A DNA stretch of 64,000 nt from Pleurodeles waltl (GCF_031143425.1 NC_090450.1:166339486-166403485), one strand, 5' to 3'. Shown: positions 45,544 to 56,559, counted from the first letter of the stretch. Notes: generated by a model not told the origin, from the letters alone. Numbers and translations: made by a program.

Positions 45544-46686
45544 CTACTGAAAATATTGTTGTATGACTGTATCCCTGTTGTCCGTGTCGTCCCCGTCGTC
45601 TTCCTCCTCTTCACTCTCCACAGGCTCCACAGCTGCTACAACACCACCATCTGGAGCATCCTCCTGCAGAAAAGGCACCTGGCGTCGCAAAGCAAGATTG
45701 TGAAGCATACAGCAGGCCACGATGATATGGCACACCTTCTTTGGTGAGTACATTAGGGATCCACCTGTCATATGCAGGCACCTAAACCTGGCCTTCAGGA
45801 GGCCGAAGGTCCTTTCTATGATCCTCCTAGTTCACCCATGGGCCTCATTGTACCGTTCCTCTGCCCTGGTCCGGGGATTCCTCACTGGGGTCAGTAGCCA
45901 GGACAGGTTGGGGTACCCAGAGTCACCTAATAGCCACACACAATGTCTCTGTAGCTGTTCCATCACATAAGGGATGCTGCTATTTCGCATAACATACGCG
46001 TCATGCACTGACCCAGGGAACTTGGCATTTACATGGGAGATGTACTGGTCAGCCAAACAGACCACCTGGACATTCATCGAATTATAACTTTTTCTGTTTC
46101 TGTACACCTGCTCACTGTCTTTGGGGGGAACCAAAGCCACCTGGGTCCCATCAATGGCACCAATGATGTTTGGGATATGTCCAAGGGCATTGAAATCACC
46201 CTTCACTGTAGCCAAATCATCCTCCTCAGGGAAAACAATGTAGCTCTGCATGTATTTCATCAGGGCACACAACACTCTGGACAAAACCTTAGAAAACATA
46301 GGCTGAGACATCCCACATGACATGGCCACTGTTGTCTGAAAAGACCCACTTGCTAAAAAATGGAGTACTGACAGAACCTGCACCAGAGGGGGAATCCCTG
46401 TGAGTTGGCGGATGGGGGACATCAGGTCTGGCTCCAGCTGGGCACACAGTTCATGTATAGTGGCTCGGTCAAGTCTGTATCGAAGTATAATATGTCGTTC
46501 TTCCATTGTCGACAGGTCCACCAGAGGTCGGTACACGGGAGGATTCATCCTTCTCCTCGCAAGTCCCAGCGGACGGTGCCTAGGAAGGGCAACATGGAGT
46601 ACAGAGTCAAGCAACCCACAGGTTCGTTCACACAGCTTGCACAGTAAATGAATCGCAATGCAGTGAAAGGCGTGTATGAGTGGCAA
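45544..46686 (-). pseudogene. Harbinger DDE transposase copy 1, one nonsense codon
   Basis: HARBI1-like transposase (DDE_Tnp_4 type), 380 codons, that would cut and insert the element DNA. From the ATG at 46686: a helix-turn-helix-like region (DRATIHELCAQLEPDL, VLHFLASGSFQTTVAMSCG), first catalytic Asp in NIIGAIDGTQV (residue about 179), second in LLGDSGYPN (about 255), and Glu in TRAEERYNEAHG (about 276). TGA replaces Trp at codon 285 (45832-45834; copy 2 has HGWTRR). The same frame then continues through IIERTFGLLKARFRCLHM and CHIIVACCMLHNLAL to an acidic tail (VESEEEEDDGDD) and stop at 45544. All three catalytic acids are present; one nonsense codon removes the last quarter. Confidence 0.85.
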
Positions 46687-47042
46687 TGCACGGCCTAGGC
46701 CTGTGTGATGCAGTAGAAATTAAGCCATGTGGGCCTTTGAAATGGCGGCTGCCTGACCTGTGAAGTGTGACAATGGGATGTGAGGTCAATGCGCTGGCGT
46801 GGCACACCGTGGCGGTAGGCGGTCGAAGACTGCGGTGCGAAGCCGCATTGGTTAACATTGAACCCTATGGGTTTCAGGAACCAATGACGATGTGCGCCGG
46901 CGGTCGCGGTACGCACTGCCGCGGTACACACCGCCGCGGGCGTGACCGCCATTTTCTAACTGCTTAATCACTCGAGACCTGATCATCCACAGGAGAGGAC
47001 CTATACTGCAAGTGCTGCTGTGACCTCGGTCTGGGAGATACA
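46687..47042. promoter_or_regulatory. Bidirectional promoter candidate between transposase and Myb2 (copy 1)
   Basis: The divergent start codons are 356 bp apart. The region is GC-rich and carries two opposed CCAAT boxes, ATTGG near 46849 and CCAAT near 46883, flanking ACCCTATGGGTT-like sequence, plus GCGG/CCGC words (GCGGTACACACCGCCGCGG) like those of the terminal repeats. Copy 2 keeps the same plan at 52177-52561. That one transposon-end-like module drives both genes is inference. Confidence 0.55.
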
Positions 47043-49558
47043 ATGGCTGCTGCGACTGGGGAAAGGGCCCCTGCCTTCACTTCTGAAGAGTTGGAGAAAC
47101 TTGTTGATGGGGTCCTCCCCCAGTATGCGCTACTCTACGGTCCTCCAGACCAACAGGTAAGTACACTGGGTGTACGTTGAATGGGCTATGCCTGTGTTGA
47201 GTGGGGTGGATGTAAGATGGTGGGGAGGGGAGCGAATGAGGAGTGCAACGCACGACAGATGAGAACATGTGCCACATGGCAAGGTTGGGGAGGGGGGGCC
47301 ACTCACATCTGCCATGCAGAAAAGTGATGATATTTCCTTTCCCACCCTGTACATGTCACATAGGTCAGCGCCCATCAGAAGGTCGACATTTGGCGTGCCA
47401 TCGCCAAGGACGTCCGGGCCCTGGGGGTCCACAACAGACGGGGCACCCACTGCCGAAAGAGGTGGGAGGACATCCGCTGCGGGACCAGGAAGACCGCCGA
47501 CTCACTGCTGGGGATGGCCTCCCAACGTAGGAGGGGTGCTAGTCGTACCTTGACCCCCCTGATGTCCCGGATCCTGGCAGTGGCCTACCCCGATTTGGAT
47601 GGGCGCATGAGGACATCACAGCAGACACAAGGGGGTGAGTATCAGCACATTCTGCTATCTTTGCGCGCAGTGGAGGTGTCTGGGTTGGGGAGGAGGGCTG
47701 TGGGTAACTCTAGGCCAGGGCCGTTTCTGTAGGCTAGTCCCCTCCGTTAGGCATGGCCCTGTGCCCCCGACCTCCACCTCTGTAGGGTGCCAAGTACAGC
47801 TATCCCAGGTCCTGCATCACCCATGTGTGCATATGTTGTCCATAGACCTGTAGGCCTAGTCACAAGTACTGAGTAGTGTAGCCCGATTGCGCTGCTTAGT
47901 GCAGGGGGCTTCTGTGTCTGTCCTCTCCGACAACGGTGTTGACAATGCATGCACTCAACCTGTCTTTATTTCTCCCCCCACCCATTTTCTTTTTCTACCT
48001 GTTCATGTGTGCATTAGCATCATCAGGCGGAGGAGACTTGGCATCGGAGCACGAGGGAGCTGCAACTCACATGGCCCCGGAGGGCCATGCAACAGACTCA
48101 GAGTACACCAGTGATCTGGAGGGCGAGGGGAGCTCCACAACGGGGACCCGTGGAGACGTCAGCGACACCGACACGTCCTCGGAAGGGAGCTCCCTTGCGG
48201 TGGCGGCAACATCCGTGCCCACCGCCACAACAGGTACAGCCGCCACCCAACGCACCAGTCCCGCCCTCCCAGCAGTCCCTCAGCCTACGCTCCGTGCCCG
48301 CTCGCCCAGGAAGGCGGGCATCTCCTTCGCCCCAGGCACCTCAGGCCCTGCCCCAGCTACCCCTGCTGCCCTCAGTGAGGAGGTCATTGACCTCCTGAGG
48401 ACCATCATTGTTGGGCAGTCTACCCTTTTGAATGCCATCCAGGGGGTAGAAAGGGAGGTGCATCGGAGCAATGCATACCTGCACAACGCTCTGGCCTCAG
48501 CACTGACGGCAGCCATTGTCCCTGTTTCCAGCCTCCCTCTACTAACTGCCTCCACCCAGCCCCAGTCTCCTGTTCCTCTGCCTATCCCATCCACACCATC
48601 AGACCAGCCTGCACACACCTCAACACCCAAGGGCAGCTCATCCAGACATAAGCACCACAGATCCCACAAGCATTCACCCAAACAACATCCAGATGCAGAC
48701 ATGGCAACAGTCACTACCACCTCTGTGTCCCCCACCTCCTCGTCTCCCTCCTCCCTCCCTGTGACGTCTCCACTCACACCTGCATGCACACCACCATCAG
48801 CCAGTACTTCCATCACCAGCACACCCTCCAGTACAGTCCGCACACGTGCAGTCACCACCCCCACTGCCATTTACACGTCCCCTGTGTCCTCTCCCAGTGT
48901 GTCTGTCACCCCCTCTTCCAAACCACACAAACGCAGGCAGCCACCCACCCAACAGCCATCCACCTCATGACAGCCTCCGTCACAAGCACCTGCACCCAAA
49001 GACAGCACACTTGACTCTCCTGCAACCACATTCTCTTCCTCCACTCCAATTCCCACTACACCTACCCGTCCCTGTCTTTCCAAAATGCTTTTCCTTTCCA
49101 ACCTTGACCTCTTTCCAACCACTAACCCACCCCCTCCATCTGGTAAGAGTCCTAAGAGCACCTCAGCCACCACCAGCCCTGCATCAAGTACGCCCATAGT
49201 GCACGGGTTTTGGAGTCCACCTTTTACTGGGTCAGGAACATCGGACAGCAGCAAGGGGACAGCCAGCCCACCCCCTGGGAAGAGAACCAGAAAGAATAAG
49301 GGCCGGCGCGAGAAGGCTGAGACAGCTGCCACCAAGGAGCGTAGCCTTGGTCCGTCACCTGACACAACAGCAAAGGGAGGCAAGGGCCAGAGAGCTTCAT
49401 CGAAGGAGGGCAAGGGCAGCAGGGCGGAGAAGTCAGCCAGCAGGCGAGCGGACCAGGAGGGCCCCAGCAGCCCCATACCGGGTGTGACGGACGACAGCCA
49501 CGGGCCCAAGTCTCCATCACAGGAGGGGCCAGCACCCGCAAGGTCGGAGGGCGACTAA
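47043..49558 (+). pseudogene. Myb2 copy 1: second Myb/SANT-like protein, one nonsense codon
   Basis: Exon 1 (47043-47156) starts MAAATGERAPAFTSEELEKL and ends PPDQQ|GTAAGT. Exon 2 (47364-47634) gives VSAHQKVDIWRAIAKDV and RGTHCRKRWEDIR, completing a Myb/SANT-like fold whose second and third helices carry W and RW; it ends GGG G|GTGAG. Exon 3 starts at 48018 after GTGCATTAG and joins in phase 1. It encodes an acidic part (SDLEGEGSSTTGTRGDVSDT), a helix (EEVIDLLRTIIVGQSTLLNA), and a long Ser/Thr/Pro part with basic clusters (SRHKHHRSHKHSPK). TGA at 48968-48970 stands where copy 2 has CAA; the frame then runs on to 49558 through LFLSNLDLFPTTNPPPPS and a Lys/Arg-rich end. The sequence differs from Myb1, but the exon and domain plan is similar, suggesting an old paralogue. 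Confidence 0.75.
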
Positions 49559-49599
49559 GCGGAGAGTCTTGGTAAGGTCTGGTTCCCTAGATGGACAGG

Positions 49600-49745
49600 A
49601 CAGGCACCGCTGAACAGGGCCCGCCGTGAACAGACACCGCTGAACAGGGCCCGCCGTGAAAGGACACCGCTGAACAGGGCCCGCCGTGAAAGGACACCGC
49701 TGAACAGGGCCCGCCGTGAACAGACACCGCTGAACAGGGCACTTC
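49600..49745 (+). repeat. 30-bp minisatellite, type 1
   Basis: About 4.5 units of CACCGCTGAACAGGGCCCGC followed by CGTGAAAGGA or CGTGAACAGA. The core ACCGCTGAACAGGGC is shared with the array at 55230-55530 in the second copy. Confidence 0.9.
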
Positions 49746-50375
49746 CTGTCAAGCACCGCTCCGCTGGGCCCCGCCGTCTCAAGTACCGCTCCGCTGGGCC
49801 CCGCCGTCTCAAGCACCGCTCCGCTTGGCCCTTCATCTCAAGCACTGCTCCGCTGGGCCCCGCCGTCTCAAGCACCGCTCCGCTGGGCCCTTCATCTCAA
49901 GCACCGCTCCGCTGGGCCCTTCATCTCAAGCACCGCTCCGCTGGGCCCTTTCTGTCAAGCACCGCTCCGCTGGGCCCTTCCTGTCAAGCACCGCTCCGCT
50001 GGGCCCTTCATTTCAAGCAGCGCTCCGCTGGGCCCTTCATCTCAAGCACCGCTCCGCTGGGCCCTTCATCTCAAGCACCGCTCCGCTGGGCCCTTCATCT
50101 CAAGCACCGCTCCGCTGGGCCCTTCCTGTCAAGCACCGCTCCGCTGGGCCCCGCCGTCTCAAGCACCGCTCCGTTGGGCCCTTCATCTCAAGCACCGCTC
50201 CGCTGGGCCCTTCATCTCAAGCACCGCTCCGCTGGGCCCTTCATCTCAAGCACCGCTCCGCTGGGCCCTTCCTGTCAAGCACCGCTCCGCTGGGCCCCGC
50301 CGTCTCAAGCACCGCTCCGCTGGGCCCCGCCGTCTCAAGCACCGCTCCGCTTGGCCCCGCCGTCTTAAGCACCGC
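49746..50375 (+). repeat. 29/30-bp minisatellite, type 2, about 22 units
   Basis: Units CAAGCACCGCTCCGCTGGGC followed by CCTTCATCT, CCCGCCGTCT or CCTTCCTGT, giving three variants in mixed order. The reading frame stays open through the array, but unit length is not a multiple of three and the frame rotates, so it is not a gene. It is absent in this expanded form from copy 2. Confidence 0.95.
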
Positions 50376-50477
50376 TGGCCCATTGACAGTGCTGGTTCTG
50401 TGTCGAGCAGGTGTTGATGCAGCACTCTGGGCACCATGCCTCCTCCAATACCAGTGGAGTCGGTTATACATCTGATG

Positions 50478-50765
50478 GACTGTGGCTTTGCACTCCCCAG
50501 GATGGCACAGTGGGCAAGCCACCCACTGTAGAGACTTGGGAGACTGTGGCTTTGCACTCCCCAGGATGGTACAGTGGGCAACCCACCCACTGTAGAGACT
50601 TGAGAGACTGTGGCTTTGCTCTCCCCAGGATGGCACAGTGGGCAAACCACTCACTGTAGAGACTTGAGAGACTGTGGCTTTGCACTCCCCAGGATGGCAC
50701 AGTGGGCAACCCACCCACTGTAGAGACTTGAGAGACTGTGGCTTTGCACTCCCCAGGATGGTACG
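50478..50765 (+). repeat. 63-bp tandem repeat, about 4.5 units (copy 1)
   Basis: Units contain GAGACTGTGGCTTTGCACTC then CCAGGATGGTACAGTGGGCA and end CCACTGTAGAGACTTG. The same unit occurs three times at 55853-56015. Because 63 is a multiple of three, long minus-strand frames with a repeated VSQVSTVGGLPTVPSWG-like period appear; I do not count them as genes. Confidence 0.95.
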
Positions 50766-51164
50766 GTGGCCATGGAGGCCCCTCGTGGATCTGGCGTCGT
50801 GGACTCCTGTGGCTGAGGTGACCCCCCTTCCCTTCCCCCTGAGGTGCCTGTAGTTTTGTCATCTGATGCCCCTGCAGTGTTCTCTCCGATGGTATCCGGT
50901 CTCCTGTGTGGGCTTTGCCCATGTGTTGATACACTTTGGCCCACGGACAGTGGAAATTTAAGTGACTGTGCAGGACTTATTGCCTATGTTTATCGGTTTC
51001 GCAATGTTCTTTCTTTATTTTTTACAATTCATATTGCTATTTTACCATGACTTCAAAGAACCTATTTTATACATAAATTTTGCTTCTCACTTTAATTATG
51101 TCTTTGCATTTTTCCGGGGGGTTTGGGTGGTGTCACTGTGACTTGTTGCTCTGCATTGGTGTGT

Positions 51165-52176
51165 AGATAGGAGGGACCATCCTCCTGCAGAAAAGATACC
51201 TGTCGTTGCAAAGCCAGATTGTTAAGCATACAGCATGCCACGATGATCTGGCACACCTTCCTTGGTGAGTAGAATAGGGAACCACCTGTCATATGGAGGC
51301 ACCTGAACCTGGCCTTCAGGAGGCCGAAGGTGCGTTCGATCACCCTCCTAGTCCACCCATGGGCCTCATTGTAGCGTTCCTCTGCCCTGGTCCTGGGATT
51401 CCTCACTAAGGTCAGTAGCCATGACAGGTTGGGGTAACCAGAGTCCCCTAATAGCCACACCCGGTGCCTCTGGAGTTGACCCATCACATAAGGGATGCTG
51501 CTATTTCGCAGGATGTAGGCGTCATGCACAGAGCCAGGGAACATAGCATTTACCTGGGAGATGTACTGGTCTGCCAAACATACCATCTGTACATTCATGG
51601 AATGATAACTCTTCCGGTTCCTGTACACCTGTTCACTCCTGTGGGGGGGGACAAAGCTACATGGGTCCCATCAATGGCACCTATGATCTTGGGGATATGT
51701 CCAAGGGCATAGAAGTCACCTTTAACTGTAGCCAAATCCTCCACCTGAGGGAAAACGATGTAGCTCCGCATGTGTTTCAGAATGGCAGACAACACTCTGG
51801 ACAACACGTTGGAAAACATAGGCTGGGACATCCCTGATGCCATGGCCACTGTAGTTTGAAAAGACCCACTTGCAAGGAAATGGAGCACTGATAGCACCTG
51901 CACTTGAGGGGGGATCCCTGTGGGATGGTGGATTGCTGACATCAGGTCTGGCTCTAACTGGGTACACAGTTCCTGGATTGTGGCACGGTCAAACCTGTAG
52001 GTGATGATCAAATGTTGCTCCTCCATTGTCAACAGGTCCACCAGCGGTCGGTACACCGGAGGATTCCGCCATCTCCTCACATGTCCCAGCGGACAGTGCC
52101 TAGGAAGGACAACAGCGACCACAGAGTCAAACAACTTGGAGGTATGTACCCACAGTCTACATAGAACACCATTCAT
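51165..52176 (-). pseudogene. Harbinger DDE transposase copy 2, frameshifted, C-terminus replaced
   Basis: Homologue of copy 1. From 52176 the frame carries DRATIQELCTQLEPDL, QTTVAMASGMSQPMFSNVLS and IIGAIDGTHVALSPP. There a 1-bp deletion relative to copy 1 (a C-run near 51638-51650) moves the reading to the frame of 51628 and below, which carries CLADQYISQVNAMFPGSVHD, LLGDSGYPN, AEERYNEAHGWTRRVIERTF and ACCMLNNLAL. After VSFLQEDG the homology stops at about 51165 and the frame reads into the complement of the copy 1 3' region. The acidic tail of copy 1 is therefore missing, which places the duplication breakpoint inside the transposase 3' end. Confidence 0.85.
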
Positions 52177-52561
52177 ACACAGAATCTAGACTGTATTTGT
52201 GTAGTGCGACAAGGCCTAGGTCTGTGTGATGCAGTTGTGAATCAGGCCATTGGGGCCCCTGAAATGGCGGCTGCCTGACCTCTAAAGTAGGAAAATGGGA
52301 TGTGAGGTAACTGCGCTGGCGTTCTACACCATCGCGGTAGGCGGTCAGAGACCGCGGCGCAATGCTGCATTGGTTAACATTGGACCCTATGGGTCCCAGG
52401 AGCCAATGACGATGTACGCCGGCGGTGATGGTACGCACCGCCGCAGACGTGACCGGCGCGGACGTGACCATTTTCTAGGTGCTCAATCACTCGATACCTG
52501 ATCTTCAACAGGAGAGGACCTACACTGCAAGTGCTGCTGTGACCTCAGTCTGGAAGAGACA
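52177..52561. promoter_or_regulatory. Bidirectional promoter candidate (copy 2)
   Basis: Same layout as 46687-47042: ATTGG near 52370 and CCAAT near 52403 in opposite orientation around ACCCTATGGGTCC, with CCGGCGGT and CACCGCCGC words. The CCAAT pair is conserved although the surrounding sequence has diverged. Confidence 0.5.
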
Positions 52562-55120
52562 ATGGCTCGTGTGTCTGGGGAAAGGGCCCCTGCCTTCACT
52601 GCAGAGGAGTGGGAGAAGCTCGTGGACGAGGTCCTCCCCCAGTACACGCTATTCTACGGTCCTCGAGACCAACAGGTAAGTACACAGGGAGCACGTTGTA
52701 TGGGCTATGCCTGTGTGGAGAGGGCTGGTTGTAAGAAGGAAGGGGGCACAGTTCTGCGTGCATGAAGGACTGTGAATGCATGTGCCACGTGGCAAGGCTA
52801 GGGATGTGGCCACTCACCTTGACGGTGCAGTTGGTAATGACTTCTCTTCTTCCCCTGTACATTTCATGTAGGTCAGTGCCCACCAGAAGAAGGATATTTG
52901 GTGTGCCATCGCCAAGGACGTCCGGACCCTGGGGGTCCACCACAGACGGAGCACCCACTGGCAGAAAAGATGGGAGGACATTCGCCGCTGGAGTAAGAAG
53001 ATGGCAGAGGCTCAGCTGGGGATGGCCTCCCAACGTGGGAGGGGTGCCTGTCAAACCATGACCCCCCTGATGTTCCGGATCCTGGCGGTGGCCTACCCTG
53101 AGTTGGATGGGCACTTGAGGGCATCACAGCAGACACAAGGGGGTGAGTACAACAACACTCAGCGGACTTTGCGCGCAGTGAAGGTGTCTGGGTGGGGGAG
53201 GAGGGCTGTGGGTTTCCCTAGGCCAGGGCGAGTTCCGTAGGCTAGGCCCCTCCGTAATGCAGGCCTTGTGGCAGCCCACCCCACCTCTGTAGAGTGTCAA
53301 GTACAGGTATACATGCCTCTGTGTCATCTATGTGTGCAGATGTCGACTATAGCCATGTAGGATATATCCCAGGAATTGCATCTGTAGAGCCCAACAGCGC
53401 GGCGTTGTGCAGGGGGCTTCTGTGTCTGTAATGTCCGCCAACGGTAGCGGTAAACCATACACTCAACCTGTCTTTCTTCTGTCCCCCCCCCCTCTTTTTG
53501 TGGTCTCCCTGTTCCTGTGTGCATCAGCATCATCAGGCGGAGGTACAGTGGCACCGGAGCACGAGGGAGCTGCATCCCACATGGCCATGAAGGGCCACAC
53601 CACGGACTCGGAATACACCAGTGGGACGGAGGGTGAGGGGAGCTTCACGGCGGTCACAGGATCAGCAACCAGCGACACGGACTCGTCCTCCGATGGGAGC
53701 TCCCTTGTGGTGGAGGCAAAATCTGTGCCCCCCACTTCTACAGGTACAGCGACCACCCCCCCTACCAGCACCGCCCTCCCAGCAGCCCCCCAGCCTTCGC
53801 CCCGTGCCTGCTCACCCAGGAGGGTGGGCATCACCTTCGCCCCAGGTACCTCATCCCCTGTCACCTCTGCTGCCCTCAGTGAGGAGGCCATTGACCTCCT
53901 CAGGTCACTCACTGTTGGGCCGTCTACCATTTTGAATGCAATCCAGGGTGTAGAAAGGGAATTGCAACACACAAATGCATTCCTGGAGGGCTTTCATTCT
54001 GGTCAGGCTGCCCTTCATCGAACCCTGCAAACTCTGGCCTCAGCACTGATGGCAGCCATTGTCCCTGTCTCTAGCCTCCCCCCTCCAACTTCCTCCACCC
54101 AGACCCAATCCCCTGTACCCCAGCCTATCCCAAGCACACCATCAGACCAGCATGCACACACGTCAACACTCAAGGGAATCTCAGGCAAACATAAGCACCA
54201 CACATCCCACAGGCACTAACGCAAGCATCACACACATGCAGGCACAGCAACATCCACTGCCTCCACTGTGTCCCCCTCCTCCTCCTCTCCCTCCTCCCTC
54301 CCAGTGTCATCTACACTCTCACCTGCATGCACTACCACTACAGCCACTACGTCCTGCACCAGCAAACCCACCACCACACCACGCTCACCTGCACTCACCA
54401 ACCCCACTCCCATTTACACGTCCTGTGTCCTCTCCAAGTGTGTCTGTGATGCCTCCTCCCAAGATACACAAATGCAGGCACACACCCACCCAACAGCCAT
54501 CCACCTCACAACAGCCTCCAGCGCATGCACCTTCATCCAAAGTCACCAAACGTACACCTCCTAAAACCACTATCTCTTCCGCCACTCCCAAACCCCCTCC
54601 ATCTACCCGTCCCAGTGTTCCTAAGAAACTTTTCCTGACCAAGCTTGACCTCTTTCCCACCCCTCCCCCTCCAAATCATAGGTCCTGTACTAGCACCTCA
54701 GCCAAAAAATCTCCGGGACCAGTGGTGCCTGTTGTTACAGGTATGTGGAGCGCACCGGCCACCAGGACAGCCAGTGTGACACGGAGCCACAGCACAGCCA
54801 GTCCCCCCCCTGTGAAGCACCAGAAGTTGTACAGTGCCCGGCGGGAGAGGGTGAAGACTCCAGCCAGCAAAGCCGCTCACAAGGGTCCCGGGGGGAGTGT
54901 TGACTCAGCTGTGACTCCTCCCAAGGTGGGGAAGGGGCAGAAGAAATCGCCAAAGTCTGGGAGGAGCAGCACAGCAGAGAAAACCGCCATCATCCCCGCT
55001 GCCCAGGAGGCCACCGCCAGCCCAATCGTCACTGGCCAGGAGGCCACCACTAGAGTCAGTGCCCAGGAGGGCAGCCCGATCGTCACTGGCCAGGAGGCCA
55101 CCGCCAGAGTCAGTGCCTAG
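52562..55120 (+). pseudogene. Myb2 copy 2, nonsense codon and frameshift
   Basis: Exon 1 (52562-52675) MARVSGERAPAFTAEEWEKL...RDQQ|GTAAGT; exon 2 (52872-53142) VSAHQKKDIWCAIAKDV...THWQKRWEDIRRW, ending GGG G|GTGAG; exon 3 from 53528. Exon lengths 114 and 271 bp are identical to copy 1. Exon 3 reads to TAA at 54217-54219 (copy 1 has TCA there). The same frame resumes, then a 2-bp deletion near 54421 (ACGTCCTGTG versus ACGTCCCCTGTG in copy 1) shifts to the frame ending at 55120. That frame carries KLFLTKLDLFPTPPPPN and a Lys/Ser-rich tail with a repeated SPIVTGQEATARVSA-like unit. The DNA-binding exons are intact; the tail is broken. Confidence 0.75.
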
Positions 55121-55224
55121 GAGGCCACCGGCAGCCACAGCCCAGCTGCCCAGGAGGGCCCCGGCAGCCACAGCCCAGCTGCCCAATGAAGGACCGCCAG
55201 CCCCTGCCCAGCTGGGCAATGAAG

Positions 55225-55535
55225 GACCGCCATGGCAAGCTCCGCTGAACAGGGCAAGCACCGCTGAACAGGTCAGAAACTGCAAACTCAAGCACCGCTG
55301 AACAGGGCAAAGACCGCCATGGCAAGCACCGCTGAACAGGGCAAGCACCACCGAACAGGTCAGAAACTGCAAACTCAAGCACCGCTGAACAGGGCAAGCA
55401 CCGCTGAACAGGGCAAAGACCGCCATGGCAAGCACTGCTGAACAGGGCAAGCACCGCTGAACAGGTCAGAAACTGCAAACTCAAGCACCGCTGAACAGGG
55501 CAAAGACCGCCATGGCAAGCACCGCTACCCCATGG
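55225..55535 (+). repeat. Minisatellite of the second copy
   Basis: Units built on CAAGCACCGCTGAACAGGGC with spacers AAAGACCGCCATGG or AGGTCAGAAACTGCAAACT, about nine core copies. This is the counterpart of the 49600-50375 arrays, expanded differently. Confidence 0.9.
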
Positions 55536-55589
55536 GCGGCAGGGGCAGTGACGCAACTGGGACCGTCATGGGGTGAGTGATGCACTCTG

Positions 55590-55850
55590 GGCACCAGTCC
55601 CCCTCCAGAACCAGTGGAGACATGCAGCCACTCCGTCTGTCCTTAACAGGATGAAGCACTCTGGGCACCAGTCCCCCTCCAGAACCATTGGAGACATGCA
55701 TCCACTACCTCTGTCCTTCACAGGATGAAGCACTTTGGGCACCAGTCCCCCTCCAGAACCAGTGGAGACATGCATCCACTACCTCTGTCCTTCACAGGAT
55801 GAAGCACTCTGGGAACCAGTCCCCCTGCAGAACCAGTGGAGACTGTTATC
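55590..55850 (+). repeat. 74-bp tandem repeat, about 3.5 units
   Basis: Units begin GATGAAGCACTCTGGGCACC, continue AGTCCCCCTCCAGAACCAGT and end CTCTGTCCTTCACAG. In copy 1 only one trace of this unit exists (GCAGCACTCTGGGCACCATG, near 50418). Confidence 0.9.
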
Positions 55851-55852
55851 CA

Positions 55853-56015
55853 CTTGAGAGACTGTGGCTTTGCACTCCCCAGGATGGTACAGTGGGCAAA
55901 CCACCCACTGTAGAGACTTGAGAGACTGTGGCTTGGCACTCCCCAGGATGGTACAGTGGGCAAACCACCCACTGGGGAGACTTGAGAGACTGTGGCTTTG
56001 CACTCCCCAGGATAC
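55853..56015 (+). repeat. 63-bp tandem repeat, three units (copy 2)
   Basis: Same unit as at 50478-50765 (GAGACTGTGGCTTTGCACTC...). It sits at the same place relative to Myb2, showing the array predates the duplication while copy number changed later. Confidence 0.9.
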
Positions 56016-56559
56016 ATCAATGGGCATGGAGCCCCCTCGTGGATCTGGCGTGGTGCACTCATCCGGCTGAGGTGCCCCCCCTTCCCTTCCCCCTGAGGTG
56101 CCTGTTGTATTTCTATCTGATGCCCCGGCAGTGTTCTCTCCGTTTTGATCAGGTATCTGATGTGGGCCTCGCCCATGCATTTTGGGCCCAGTGGTCCACG
56201 GACAATGAATGGTGCATTACCTGCACTACTAATCGTGATGTATATTTTGTTGAATGTGTATATATATCTGTATATATTTGGTTACTGTATTTTGATATAT
56301 TACAATGGTTGAACTCATTTCCTTTTGTCTTTGCACTCTTCCGGGGGGGTTGGGGGTTGTTACTGTAATGTTTGGATATGCATTGGTGTGTGTGTTGTAG
56401 TGGGTGAGGGTCAGGGTGGGGGTGTTGCGTGTGTGGGTCCCTGACTTTTGCCTCCCCCTCCCCTATGTCGTAGGTGCAGTACTCACCGTTGTCTTCGCCG
56501 CCGACGTTGATGATGGTCGTATAGGAGCAGGAAGACTATCGCAGGGAGAATTTGGAGTT

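Noticed and set aside
48280..49509. Minus-strand frames of about 200 codons opposite Myb2
   Set aside because: They mirror the Ser/Thr/Pro-rich coding strand, have no domain and are not kept in copy 2.
49825..50475. 216-codon plus-strand open frame across the 29/30-bp minisatellite
   Set aside because: The unit is not a multiple of three, the same DNA is read in rotating frames, and no domain or start context supports translation. It is open only because the repeat lacks stop words.
50241..50934. Minus-strand frames of 130-157 codons with a repeated VPSWG-like period
   Set aside because: They come from the 63-bp tandem repeat, whose length is a multiple of three, so every frame repeats. The same DNA lies antisense within the transposon 3' region.
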